This document shows, one piece after another, positions 12,301 to 18,354 of a stretch of DNA of 29,312 nucleotides. Each line of letters opens with the position of its first letter. Position 1 is the stretch's first letter. The DNA lies in IMG/VR virus record IMGVR_UViG_3300017770_000107, positions 1 to 29,312 of that record, one strand, 5' to 3'. The translations under genes and the position numbers were made by a program. Under the pieces are notes generated by a model. The model was given only the letters and a program-made list of their open reading frames with translations. It had not been told where the DNA came from and did no database searches. The stretch is from a virus.

Positions 12301-14283
12301 GAAATAGCGTCTTCTTTTTCTAGTAAGACGACAGGCTCTAATTTTGCAAGAATTATGAGTGGTACTGGTATTCTCAAAACTATGGCAACTGGAACCAATC
12401 CTCTTTTTGCACTTACTAACTTTCCTAGAGACTTTCAGCATGTATTGATGAGTACGGATGTTTACTCATCTGTTTTACCTGTAGGAGCAGCACAATTAAC
12501 TTCAGACATAAATTCTGTATTAATTACCTCTTTAAATAGAGGTCCAGAATATCAGAAGGCTATTGAACAAGGAATGGGTATGGATTTTTTATCTACTCAG
12601 GGGAAAGTAAAAATAGGAGAAGGAGAAGGTAGATTTAAGAAATCAATGAACTCTATATCTAACGCTATGTCTTGGACTGGAGAAACTTCTGAGATTTTAA
12701 TTCGTATGGCTGTTAGAAATAGACAAATAAAAAATAGAACCGCTGAATTTGAAAGTTCAAATGGCAGAAAACCCAACGATAAAGAATTATATAAAATAGA
12801 AAAATTAGCAACTGAAGACGCTAGGGCAACTATGGATTTCTCTCAAGGAGGAACCATTTCTAAAAAGATGGATTCTTATATGCCTTACTTAAATGCTTCT
12901 CTTCAAGGATTTAGAGTAGGGGCAAAATATATGATAAATAATCCTGTAAAATCTACATTTAAAATATCTCAATTAGGTATTGCTGCTATGAGTCTAACAG
13001 CTGCAAACTTATCTAGATACAGAGAGGATTATGATAAAATTAGTCAATATGAGAAAATAAATAATTATATACTTATTTTGCCTTTTAAAAATGAACAAGG
13101 AGAAAGTCAATATCTTAGAATAAGAAAAGACCACTTTATGATTCCTTTTACAACTTTGTTTGAAGATTTTTCTTATCTTCAGCAAACAGGAGTAAATCCT
13201 AATTTTTCAGGAGAATTTGGCAACTATATTGACGAAGACACAAAGAGTAATATGCAGATAGCTTTTGAATTGTCTAATCCAATAACTGGACTTGCAGATA
13301 TAAAAGAGATAATAACTGGTCCTCCTATTGTAGATGCTGCTATTGCTTATATAGCAAACTATGACACGTTTAAAGATAAGGAAGTTTACAGAAGTCCTTA
13401 TGATGATATAGACCCAGAAACAGAAATTGTGTACGGAGAGACTATGCAAGTTTTTCAAGACATCGGAAAAGCAACAGACATGTCTCCAGCAAGATTGCAA
13501 TCTGTTGTTTCTAAATTCCTTACAGACCCTAGAAAAAATATTTGGTTACAAGGATTTTCTACTGTTTATAATGAGTTGACTCAAGATATGGATAAGTATG
13601 AAATAAAAGAATTTGATAGACAGTTAAACAGAGGGTTTGTACAAGCTTTAGGAGAATCTGTTGAAGGAACTGTTCTTCGTTCTGTTCCAAGTTATAGTAG
13701 AGACCCTAGAACAGATGCAATATTGAAGGGGAAAACTAAGGATTTAACTAGAAAAAACACTTCATCTAAACTTAAAAAAGAGTATTCTAAAATATACAAT
13801 CAAATCATGATGGATGAAAAATCTAGTGATGAAGATAAAAATAGATTTATGGATAACTCTTGGGATGAATACAAAATGAGACTTAAAGAAAATCTTGGTG
13901 ATGATTATGATATTGATGATACTTTTATAGATAACGAAGAATCAGAAGATAAACCATCTTTTGAAACTAAAAAAGATTTTGTTAAATACTTGCAAAATGA
14001 GCTCATGGAAGAAATGACTAAGGAAGCTTTTGACGATGGTTATGAATATGGAACTAATAATGCTTTAAACATGATAAATGATTTTAAAAGTTACACTCCA
14101 GAAAATGCTGCATCTGCATATATAAGTCTTTATAACTTATACTTAAATAAATATGGTAAGGATAGTGAAGAATTAAATAAGTTTGTTGAACTATCTAGAA
14201 ATAAAGGAGTTATAGAGCCAGGAAAAGATAGTAAGTTTAATAATTTTTTAATGATATTAGAAAATAAAAGAGAAGAAGAATAA
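6343..14283 (+). CDS. giant polyvalent-type virion protein with LPD38-like region
   Basis: A 2,646-residue uninterrupted protein. Parts in order: an acidic N-terminus and coiled-coil-prone helices (about 1-600); a Gly/Ala-rich hydrophobic stretch (about 610-855), typical of membrane-penetrating ejection proteins; a conserved globular block (about 967-1160) starting PIPEIDIENSKR, with VNDLFRFVHDFFGH (H1094, D1095, H1099), GEENAWVNH (E1111, H1118) and TETRGQNSWVNFG (1133-1144); further helices; and a C-terminal half whose segment NPLFALTNFPRDF (about 2019-2031) and surroundings resemble LPD38, the large polyvalent protein-associated domain 38. The His/Asp/Glu spacing suggests a metal-binding enzyme, but I cannot name the activity. 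Polyvalent proteins are known to be delivered with phage DNA. This one probably is too, based on size and position (T7 gp16-like). No classic lysozyme motif was seen. Confidence 0.7.
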   Translation: MEETEEEKRLREYNEYIKSLPEGDPRKESGIDTPLVPEEKIEIEDFSNDEELMNAYNNGELSAESTERMNLLTKNAEDAKVDSKDLILSDDNISRLDAIVLKMRSNPEKYTIDIQKSVVNDFKLKYGKKKISDTDGSTSGLEDGASDSSVFDYNLQTQVWLKDGSVVDASQVPDFEKEKVYSEQQPIKESEDDIAAQVNLGKDAIVHSYPVGLGDDGEYLSTIRFGEDDTLVYVDSEGQELNKTYNTLKEELDSLKSRYNRMSEAPQLPGKVSKEILKQLSEKQSEFDLVDQQIKQNIDKNKTIQLNNSLNSFRGNEKDWDAKIIYSLPSEHFYNEDATKIFGRGLTTQELLNYQGELLSDRANNNYGIVGNTISEFGFSEYSKEDLTNNIIFNFESDLEDNAKKYLTDEDIQKAKLSNRAYEIEKELENNPRAENANELRKELRQIKRGIGSINITTPMFNVDGERIDREFANKENVQSFNQQVELNYQMFDQTDRGELMTVYERYSSIKKQLENDFETLTFKDLLGQPISIKDAFEKKNIDRMGVLGGTIDDAIGYLGLEPESEKNIRRVVGNYKRLYEENESKLIAATRVLATNTDPGSIDKGGFANLKLFAEGFGEGFLDIFVDNPDIKTDADFIATFGQIMQENGIEMTEDQIKQTTTDISDMVASGLGTSLPIMAQIMLTRKIPLSLIGKLRQTSRYKALTAYANSYGTTGKFALKLSEDILTGATSFGLVPSDNISVAMGVGEGTAGAVFETFFPQSKAYHIIRRAFESAGAKGINIGAYSIRILGGGAGETIAEYSGDMLNNLTKNGFDWENALEQTFGRTGDEVLDKLVATALTCTMFSSAFNAGMLNLTIDEINQKYGDPNQDKKIKEALAKLNLLIEKHKQSEPGTQLSLLDNEAFVEGTALVDDESIKQRGGEATLVREGSKLFNAPVKETALIADEYLQNNSEGLGVTPTGARPIPEIDIENSKRIADAFDAMKHDPTNPEVVAAYEAMAKETIDQFNLVSNKGYKVEIWKGEGEPYANSAEMIKDVRDNKHMYIYSTESGFGQEGITKEQRAENPLLSETEFTDINGEPLVVNDLFRFVHDFFGHTELGNGFGPKGEENAWVNHSRMYSPEARRAMTTETRGQNSWVNFGKQIRREDGSIPKKGDPDYVPLSEREYADQKIGLLPDDIVNQLPDMQTVITEDVDIEPTIEFSEESNTFVSEQIENALSNKVDGKNNNKLGRLDLGMSTVNIQKGISDYVNNVESDERAQLEDALRTMYDSGEIKFLGVDGKKVVRTSVSVSDSQNLKEDIKVTKDTPYVFNKPELNKEQFELNMERTQNGTVEGGTTFNEEIGNLDGKKLFSVSIFPEISVVKESGETFTQQEIEAFKVKHKDILDRSKNLAVGTFTSGLSGKSYLDIVALVPSSNAVQAEQLAIAYNQESFYDLEKGKVIEVGGTGETVEGLPDITERLSEIETANVTESYTDRLIGKLEGIRDGIDDGMMMADPFLVTATVKAGLDITIKAIKAGVAISKAVEQGIEYIKSNKPSNEDFNEESFRRYMDSGYSEVNVNAPNRNSDGIIEVNETELESEPVNSKEVNVEEETRQSNRPGDSSVARSVNERRKEEFNRKKKLTVEELKIKMNQWFFDENYRFKNELIKLGEEYNLSVESLEAIAFRNLINGASASAKSKSRKVVREMDGGIGKSHLSKSERRLSDEIIEFQRVISLDAHYDRIKLQTDGLIKELSSMDTDSDLYKDTLKKINNLSDKMGLTFDSENGNLMMGEETVPEGLDTETFPWRIKHTTSKDGIMLTSADAQAFLNENVDNPDYKRAKERADIYFESTRNLLKLKYESGLISKETYERLKDMDYSPRVFLNKILNGAEQNPSVLDGASTEKNIESIDGILSSLEGGSSDVLYNNATDLIQKQILATEKLLFLNDSRKSVLNFINEATKQGKDVSDFGYVIDRKNPKQEGYEVMDVMVDGEVVKIAIDSEIASSFSSKTTGSNFARIMSGTGILKTMATGTNPLFALTNFPRDFQHVLMSTDVYSSVLPVGAAQLTSDINSVLITSLNRGPEYQKAIEQGMGMDFLSTQGKVKIGEGEGRFKKSMNSISNAMSWTGETSEILIRMAVRNRQIKNRTAEFESSNGRKPNDKELYKIEKLATEDARATMDFSQGGTISKKMDSYMPYLNASLQGFRVGAKYMINNPVKSTFKISQLGIAAMSLTAANLSRYREDYDKISQYEKINNYILILPFKNEQGESQYLRIRKDHFMIPFTTLFEDFSYLQQTGVNPNFSGEFGNYIDEDTKSNMQIAFELSNPITGLADIKEIITGPPIVDAAIAYIANYDTFKDKEVYRSPYDDIDPETEIVYGETMQVFQDIGKATDMSPARLQSVVSKFLTDPRKNIWLQGFSTVYNELTQDMDKYEIKEFDRQLNRGFVQALGESVEGTVLRSVPSYSRDPRTDAILKGKTKDLTRKNTSSKLKKEYSKIYNQIMMDEKSSDEDKNRFMDNSWDEYKMRLKENLGDDYDIDDTFIDNEESEDKPSFETKKDFVKYLQNELMEEMTKEAFDDGYEYGTNNALNMINDFKSYTPENAASAYISLYNLYLNKYGKDSEELNKFVELSRNKGVIEPGKDSKFNNFLMILENKREEE

Positions 14284-14284
14284 T

Positions 14285-14599
14285 ATGGCAAAATTAGTAA
14301 AAAAAGATAAGTTCTCTGCTGCTAGAGCAACAATGAAGAGGTTAGGTTTAAGTGGATTTAATGTTCCTAAGCGTACCCCTAATCATTCTAAGAAGTCTCA
14401 CGTTGTTATGGCTAAGGAAGGAGATAAAACTAAATTAATTAGATTTGGAGAGCAGGGTGCTAGCACAGCAGGTAAACCTAAATCAGGAGAGTCATCTAAG
14501 ATGAAGAAGAAGAGAGCTTCATTCAAGGCTAGACATGGCAAGAATATTGCTAAAGGAAAGATGAGTGCTGCTTACTGGGCTAACAAAGTAAAGTGGTAG
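14285..14599 (+). CDS. small basic phage protein, SFKARHxKNIAKGK family
   Basis: A 104-residue, strongly basic protein. It contains VVMAKEGDKTKLIRFGEQG (about 41-59) and a C-terminal block SFKARHGKNIAKGKMSAAYW followed by ANKVKW. I recognise the pattern as a small family common in marine and other environmental phages, without an established function. The charge suggests DNA or RNA contact or packaging inside the virion, which is inference. Its ATG follows the giant gene stop after 1 nt (TAATATG), and it opens a run of three basic genes. Confidence 0.65.
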   Translation: MAKLVKKDKFSAARATMKRLGLSGFNVPKRTPNHSKKSHVVMAKEGDKTKLIRFGEQGASTAGKPKSGESSKMKKKRASFKARHGKNIAKGKMSAAYWANKVKW

Positions 14600-14603
14600 T
14601 ATT

Positions 14604-14807
14604 ATGAAATTAGTAAAAGAATATAAAAAAGGTGGTAAGTCTACAGTAAATAAAGCTGGTAACTATACTAAGCCTGGGATGAGGAAAAGAATATTTCAAA
14701 GAATAAAAGCTGGTAGCAAAGGTGGACCTCCAGGTAAATGGTCAGCTCGTAAGGCTCAAATGTTAGCTGTAGCATATAAAAAAGCTGGAGGAGGTTATAC
14801 AAATTAA
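14604..14807 (+). CDS. small basic protein with GGxPGxWSARKAQ motif
   Basis: A 67-residue basic protein with GNYTKPGMRKRIFQRIKAG followed by KGGPPGKWSARKAQMLAVAY. The GG-x-PG-x-WSARKAQ motif recurs in short phage proteins or domains of unknown role. The product is Lys/Arg/Gly-rich, probably nucleic-acid associated (inference). It lies 4 nt after the preceding gene and 1 nt before the next, so it is co-transcribed with its basic neighbours. Confidence 0.65.
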   Translation: MKLVKEYKKGGKSTVNKAGNYTKPGMRKRIFQRIKAGSKGGPPGKWSARKAQMLAVAYKKAGGGYTN

Positions 14808-14808
14808 T

Positions 14809-15183
14809 ATGGCAAATTTAAAAAAATCACAGAAGAGTCTAAAGAATTGGACAGAGCAAGAATGGGATAATGTATCAGGAACTAAGGGTGGAAGATACTT
14901 GCCTAAATCTGTTAGAGATTCATTAACTCCAGGTCAAAAGGCTGCTGAAAATAAAAAGAAAAAAGATGCTACTGCATCAGGTAAACCAAGTGCACCATAC
15001 AATAAAGAACTAGCTAAAAAAGTTAGAAACGCTAAGGATGGCATGATGGTTAAAGCTCCAGCTGGTTATCATTGGATGAAACATAAAGGCGGATACAAGT
15101 TAATGAAACATACAGGAAAGTTTGTTGAGCATGATGGAGGAAGTTTAAAGGCAGAATTTAAAATACAAAAGAATCATGGCTAA
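14809..15183 (+). CDS. basic protein resembling DUF5872
   Basis: A 124-residue basic protein. The N-terminal half, SLKNWTEQEWDNVSGTKGGR then YLPKSVRDSLTPGQKAAENK, follows the pattern I recall for DUF5872 (a Trp-containing start, then YLP and an Ala-rich helix). The C-terminal half has GYHWMKHKGGYKLMKHTG, two similar KH-G turns in tandem. Function is unknown. Its stop overlaps the next gene by 8 nt (ATGGCTAA at 15176-15183). It starts 1 nt after the previous stop. Confidence 0.6.
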   Translation: MANLKKSQKSLKNWTEQEWDNVSGTKGGRYLPKSVRDSLTPGQKAAENKKKKDATASGKPSAPYNKELAKKVRNAKDGMMVKAPAGYHWMKHKGGYKLMKHTGKFVEHDGGSLKAEFKIQKNHG

Positions 15184-15823
15184 ATTAAACAAAAGAGATG
15201 TTAGCTCTAGGTTAATAAAAAGGTATAGCAACGGAGGAAATAATGATGGATACAAAAAAATGGATTCATACAAAAAAATAATTCCAGCAAATATCCCTGA
15301 CGAAAAAACATATAAGGCTCAGATGTTTGATAAACTTAAAGTAGGTATATCTCAGGTTGAGTCTTTAGGTGGTGTTCTCATGATTAATCCTGAAAGCACT
15401 GCTACTGGAAAGTACGGACAGAGATTTAGTGAGATAGAAGATATGGACCTTCCAGGTCCTACTAGAATGTCTAGATTAACTAGAGATGATTTTGCTAAGG
15501 ACATCAGTCTTCAAGATAGATTTTTTGAAAAAAGGTTTGAAGGAACATTAAAGAAAGATGTTCCAGGCCTATATAGAAATGCCAAGGAGCTATCTAAGGA
15601 ATATAAAAGCGTTATTGAAGGCCTTTATACGGAGGATGAGGTGGCAGCACTATCTCACTTCTTAGGTAGGCAAGGAGCTAGAGAATACTTTGGAAATGTT
15701 TTGAGAGATGGTAAATCTTTAGAAAGTGTATTTCCTAAAAAATACGGACCTAAAAAAGAACAAAGCAACAAAACTCCTGAAGAATATATCAGAGAGTACA
15801 GAAAGGCTTTAAGAAATAATTAA
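15176..15823 (+). CDS. lysozyme/lytic-transglycosylase-like protein candidate
   Basis: A 215-residue protein with a basic N-terminal tail (about 1-40) and a helical globular part. QVESLGGVLMINPESTATGK (60-79) followed by YGQ resembles the active-site region of GH23-type lytic transglycosylases, where a catalytic Glu in an E-S motif is followed by an A/S-x-x-G...Q segment. E62 would be the catalytic residue. A later segment, EVAALSHFLGRQGAREYF, also fits peptidoglycan-degrading proteins of Bacteroidetes phages. If correct, it cleaves peptidoglycan either from the virion during entry or during lysis. The assignment rests on motif pattern only. Confidence 0.5.
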   Translation: MAKLNKRDVSSRLIKRYSNGGNNDGYKKMDSYKKIIPANIPDEKTYKAQMFDKLKVGISQVESLGGVLMINPESTATGKYGQRFSEIEDMDLPGPTRMSRLTRDDFAKDISLQDRFFEKRFEGTLKKDVPGLYRNAKELSKEYKSVIEGLYTEDEVAALSHFLGRQGAREYFGNVLRDGKSLESVFPKKYGPKKEQSNKTPEEYIREYRKALRNN

Positions 15824-15832
15824 CTATATTTG
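15815..15832 (+). promoter_or_regulatory. putative late promoter, TATATTTG with upstream AATAATT
   Basis: TATATTTG at 15825-15832 is followed by TAAAAAA and lies 17 nt before the ATG at 15849. AATAATT is exactly 3 nt upstream (15815-15821), as at 3439-3456. No -33 TTTG is present. It overlaps the end of the preceding gene and would give the next two genes their own transcript. Confidence 0.6.
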
Positions 15833-15848
15833 TAAAAAATAATTTAAA

Positions 15849-16235
15849 ATGGCTACATTAACACCAACATTATCACTTTTAAGCACTGATGCTTCATCTG
15901 ATAGTTTAAATTTCTCGGTGAATACTGGACTTACTACAACTCATACTAGCTCAGGACCAGGAAAAATATCTTGTGCAACCTCATCAGGTACTGCACTATT
16001 GACTACTGCACAAACTTCTATCGCTTATGTTTATTTTAAAAACACAGGTAAATTAGCTGCTGACGGAGCTACAACTGCAAACATAATAACTTTGCAAGAT
16101 GCAGCTGGAAACACCTTTTTAGATTTAGGTGCTGAAGAGTTTGCATTCTTTCCTTTGAAGGGAGCTAAAGGATTAACTGCTGTTTCTGCTACTGCTGCTG
16201 TTGTAGGAGAATTTGCATTCTATACTAAGGGATAG
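15849..16235 (+). CDS. small Ser/Thr/Ala-rich virion protein (decoration or fibre type)
   Basis: A 128-residue protein rich in Thr, Ser and Ala with alternating hydrophobic patterns typical of beta-sandwich virion proteins. AYVYFKNTGKLA and NTFLDLGAEEFAFFPLKG look like paired beta strands of a small capsid-decorating or fibre domain. It has no signal peptide or Cys. It has its own predicted promoter, which suggests a product needed in high amounts. I do not recognise a specific family; decoration, head fibre or tail spike accessory are all possible. The next ATG follows its stop after 1 nt (TAGTATG). Confidence 0.6.
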   Translation: MATLTPTLSLLSTDASSDSLNFSVNTGLTTTHTSSGPGKISCATSSGTALLTTAQTSIAYVYFKNTGKLAADGATTANIITLQDAAGNTFLDLGAEEFAFFPLKGAKGLTAVSATAAVVGEFAFYTKG

Positions 16236-16236
16236 T

Positions 16237-16704
16237 ATGAGATTAGAAGTACTCAGATTCAGTAGCGGAGAAGATTCAACATCTGGATTACTTTTTGATG
16301 TAACTAATCGTGACCTCAAAAGTTTTCTTGCGTATACATTAGAAGATGAGTACAGATACAATAAGGTTCTTGGTGAGACTCGTATTCCTGATGGCATTTA
16401 TGAGATTGGCTTTCGTAAAGAGGGCGGTTTTCACTCTAAGTACCAGAAAAGGTTTGCTGACATCCACAAAGGAATGCTACAGATTAATAATGTTCCTGGC
16501 TTTGATTATATTCTTATTCATTGCGGAAACACAGACGAGCATACCGCTGGTTGTCTCCTTGTTGGGGACACCCAAGTTAATAACTTGGTACAAAAAGACG
16601 GATTCATTGGTCAGTCTACGCAGGCTTACAAAAGGATTTATCCTTATATTGCTAAGGCTTTGGAACAAAAAGAATCGGTAACAATAAGATATAAAAGTAT
16701 ATAA
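16237..16704 (+). CDS. DUF5675 family protein, probable lysis-associated
   Basis: A 155-residue protein. The conserved core includes LGETRIPDGIYEIGFRKEGG (about 47-66), FDYILIHCGNTDEHTAGCLL (about 95-114) and a downstream SQAYKRIYPYI helix. This is the layout of DUF5675, a phage-enriched family. The H-C-G-N and G-C pair recall the His/Cys arrangement of YkuD-type L,D-transpeptidases, suggesting a cell-wall enzyme (inference). The start at 16237 is preferred over an upstream ATG at 16213 because it follows the previous stop by 1 nt and begins at the conserved strand MRLEVLRFSS. It is the last + strand gene; two terminators follow. A holin candidate lies just across them on the other strand. 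Confidence 0.75.
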   Translation: MRLEVLRFSSGEDSTSGLLFDVTNRDLKSFLAYTLEDEYRYNKVLGETRIPDGIYEIGFRKEGGFHSKYQKRFADIHKGMLQINNVPGFDYILIHCGNTDEHTAGCLLVGDTQVNNLVQKDGFIGQSTQAYKRIYPYIAKALEQKESVTIRYKSI

Positions 16705-16714
16705 CTTCTTTCTC

Positions 16715-16745
16715 GCAGTCGTTCTGACTGCACTTTGTTTTTTCA
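16715..16745 (+). terminator. rho-independent terminator
   Basis: A perfect 6-bp stem, GCAGTC and GACTGC, with loop GTTCT is followed by a T-rich tract (ACTTTGTTTTTTC). It lies 10 nt after the last + strand gene. On the minus strand no T-run follows, so it acts on rightward transcription. Confidence 0.75.
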
Positions 16746-16759
16746 TTGTTTTGTTTGTG

Positions 16760-16793
16760 ATAGGCTCCTTTAATCGGGAGTCTATTTTTTTTT
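16760..16793 (+). terminator. second rho-independent terminator in tandem
   Basis: ATAGGCTCC pairs with GGAGTCTAT (9 bp including one G-T), loop TTTAATCG, followed by nine T. It is stronger than the first. The T-run touches the stop codon of the convergent gene at 16792, so it separates the + and - strand transcription units. Confidence 0.85.
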
Positions 16794-17202
16794 ACTTGTC
16801 ATTATTGTTTGAGCTTCCTCCAAAGAAGAAATCAATAATAGTATTGACCTTACTAGACATAGCTCCAAAAACAGTGGATATAAATCCTATTTCATAGTCT
16901 GATAATTCTATCGTATTAAGTACAAAGTATCTAAACATAATGTATGTTAATCCAAAGTATGCGGCAGTAAAAAGAGTGGCCAATATTTTTTGTATAATAG
17001 CGTCATCTTTATAAAGACTCCTAGCGTCTTTTCTGTCTTCTACTTCTTTAGCAAAAGCTTCACGCTCTGCATCTAATAATAATTTTTGTAAAGCTAACTT
17101 AGCTTTGTCACGTTCTTCATCAGTAGTAATAACTTCATCAAGTATTCCTTCTGCGTTATCTACTATCTTGCTGAATAAACCTCCTAATATATTACCTATC
17201 AT
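16792..17202 (-). CDS. holin candidate, 3TM-holin-like
   Basis: A 136-residue protein. It has an amphipathic N-terminus, a charged helical middle with the sequence EREAFAKEVEDRKDARSLYK, then two clear membrane segments (about 71-96 and 103-124) and a polar tail GGSSNNNDK. The D/E-R-K-DAR segment before the membrane part and the FFFGGSS ending match the GTA/3TM-type holin superfamily as I recall it. It would form lesions in the inner membrane for lysis. It is convergent with the DUF5675 gene, so lysis functions meet at this junction from two transcripts. Its start overlaps the upstream gene by 11 nt. Confidence 0.65.
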   Translation of the reverse strand: MIGNILGGLFSKIVDNAEGILDEVITTDEERDKAKLALQKLLLDAEREAFAKEVEDRKDARSLYKDDAIIQKILATLFTAAYFGLTYIMFRYFVLNTIELSDYEIGFISTVFGAMSSKVNTIIDFFFGGSSNNNDK

Positions 17203-17629
17203 AATTTTTATTTATTAATTTAACAACTTCTTTTACTTGAGCCTGATTTCCAGGCATGTAAAGGTCGTAAAATAAACCATTATCGACAAGGTATTTTTTA
17301 AATAGCTTCCATCTAAGGTCAAAAGCTTCTGTTCTTAATCCTTTAACTTCTATTATCCAACCTTCTTTAAGATTAACGAAATCAGGAAGATATGTTGCAG
17401 CTCTAACTTTATCTGGAGTATACTTTAGAATATTTCTACCCTTACTCTTCTTCTTTTCCAATGATATTGAGTCAAAATTAAAAGGAGGTATCAGTTCAAA
17501 TCTAACTTCCTCATACTGAAATTCTATTTTATTTTTCTTCAGCTCATTGTATGTAAACAGCTCTAGTTTAGAGCGAAAGGTTTTATTTCCTTTCTTAGAT
17601 ACTGTTGCGTTCCTTACTTTTTTGTTCAT
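17192..17629 (-). CDS. PD-(D/E)XK endonuclease, DUF1064/resolvase-like
   Basis: A 145-residue protein with a restriction-endonuclease-like core. KTFRSKLELFTYNEL supplies an early Glu (E23), YLPDFVNL supplies D83, and WIIEVKG supplies E94-x-K96. TEAFDLRWKLFKKY follows. The order E...PDF...ExK and the following F-x-x-KxKLF-type helix match phage DUF1064 proteins and T7 endonuclease I-like Holliday-junction resolvases. The likely role is cutting branched replication or packaging intermediates (inference). It overlaps the upstream nuclease-like gene by 35 nt and the holin gene by 11 nt. Confidence 0.7.
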   Translation of the reverse strand: MNKKVRNATVSKKGNKTFRSKLELFTYNELKKNKIEFQYEEVRFELIPPFNFDSISLEKKKSKGRNILKYTPDKVRAATYLPDFVNLKEGWIIEVKGLRTEAFDLRWKLFKKYLVDNGLFYDLYMPGNQAQVKEVVKLINKNYDR

Positions 17630-18083
17630 AGGTATGATAAAACATTTGAAAGTGGTCTGAATAATCTCTTCTATTAATTAGAACCAGCTCACTTTGATTA
17701 TTATCTCCCCCCATTACGACTTTTAATTCTTTTATGTTTTGTTTTATTAGTTTCTTTAGGTCTTCACATCTTATCATATAAAGCTCATCAAGATTCTTGT
17801 AGTAATATATAAAATAATCTGCAAGAGTATGTGATATTCCGCTAGGATTTCCTTTGTATCTTATTTCTATAGCCATGTTTCCAGTGTCTATACCATAAAC
17901 ATCTGTCTTAACTTCAAAGTAAGTTGTCTTTTTAGTAGATAAACTTTTTACAGATATATCCCATCGCCAGTCTCCATTATACTCTTCATCATAAACACCG
18001 TATTCTTTTTTAAGAAAGTTTACGGCATTCCATTCTCCTTCGTTTCCTACAATTAAATCTGATTTAAACTTAGTATATGTCAT
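17595..18083 (-). CDS. PD-(D/E)XK nuclease-like phage protein
   Basis: A 162-residue protein. The N-terminal helix GNEGEWNAVNFLKK carries Glu residues (E15, E17). WDISVKS supplies D42 and TYFEVKTD supplies E57-x-K59. GIDTGNMAIEIRYKGNPSGI then T-LADYFIYYY follow. The EVKTD...TGN.AIE...G.PSGI..T.AD pattern is shared by a family of small phage proteins considered restriction-endonuclease-like. Substrate is unknown; a structure-specific or host-DNA nuclease is possible. It sits directly upstream of a second PD-(D/E)XK gene with a 35-nt overlap, so the two may act together. Confidence 0.65.
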   Translation of the reverse strand: MTYTKFKSDLIVGNEGEWNAVNFLKKEYGVYDEEYNGDWRWDISVKSLSTKKTTYFEVKTDVYGIDTGNMAIEIRYKGNPSGISHTLADYFIYYYKNLDELYMIRCEDLKKLIKQNIKELKVVMGGDNNQSELVLINRRDYSDHFQMFYHTYEQKSKERNSI

Positions 18084-18354
18084 TGCTCATTCCTAATGAT
18101 TGTTCTTTCGTGTTTTCAATTATAACAATATCAACCTTAGCATCTATTGATAAACCCAACTTATTTCTTATCTTATTCATTATATGTTGGTCTTTAGACA
18201 TTACATCGCCATCTTTCTCTGTGGTTATAATCTCTATAACTTTCTCTCTACTTTTCTTTTCTCTTATCTTCTTCCCTGACGGAGTTTTCTTTGTCTTCCA
18301 CCACCTCACTCTCGTTTCCAGTAGATATATCTCTTTTCTCATAAAGTAAATCAT
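18070..18354 (-). CDS. small basic protein of unknown function, start uncertain
   Basis: Up to 94 residues from 18354; ATG at 18342 is an equally good start. The N-terminal part is very basic (RVRWWKTKKTPSGKK). The C-terminal part, KVDIVIIENTKEQSLGMSND, looks like a strand-helix pair. It shares 107 nt with the upstream gene in another frame. A short version from 18201 would avoid most overlap but leave a gap unusual for this operon, and the sequence VIEIITTEKDGD before that ATG looks coding. It overlaps the next gene by 14 nt. I do not recognise the family. Confidence 0.55.
   Translation of the reverse strand: MIYFMRKEIYLLETRVRWWKTKKTPSGKKIREKKSREKVIEIITTEKDGDVMSKDQHIMNKIRNKLGLSIDAKVDIVIIENTKEQSLGMSNDIY

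Noticed and set aside
16346-16681. Plus-strand frame of 111 codons inside the DUF5675 gene
   Set aside because: Alternative frame of a gene with clear family motifs; no independent junction or motif.
16715-16793. Bidirectional terminator for both strands
   Set aside because: Both hairpins have T-runs only in the plus direction; the minus direction shows none.
18077-18349. Plus-strand open frame of 90 codons with hydrophobic product
   Set aside because: It is antisense to two coupled minus-strand genes; hydrophobicity arises from the complement of Lys/Glu-rich codons.
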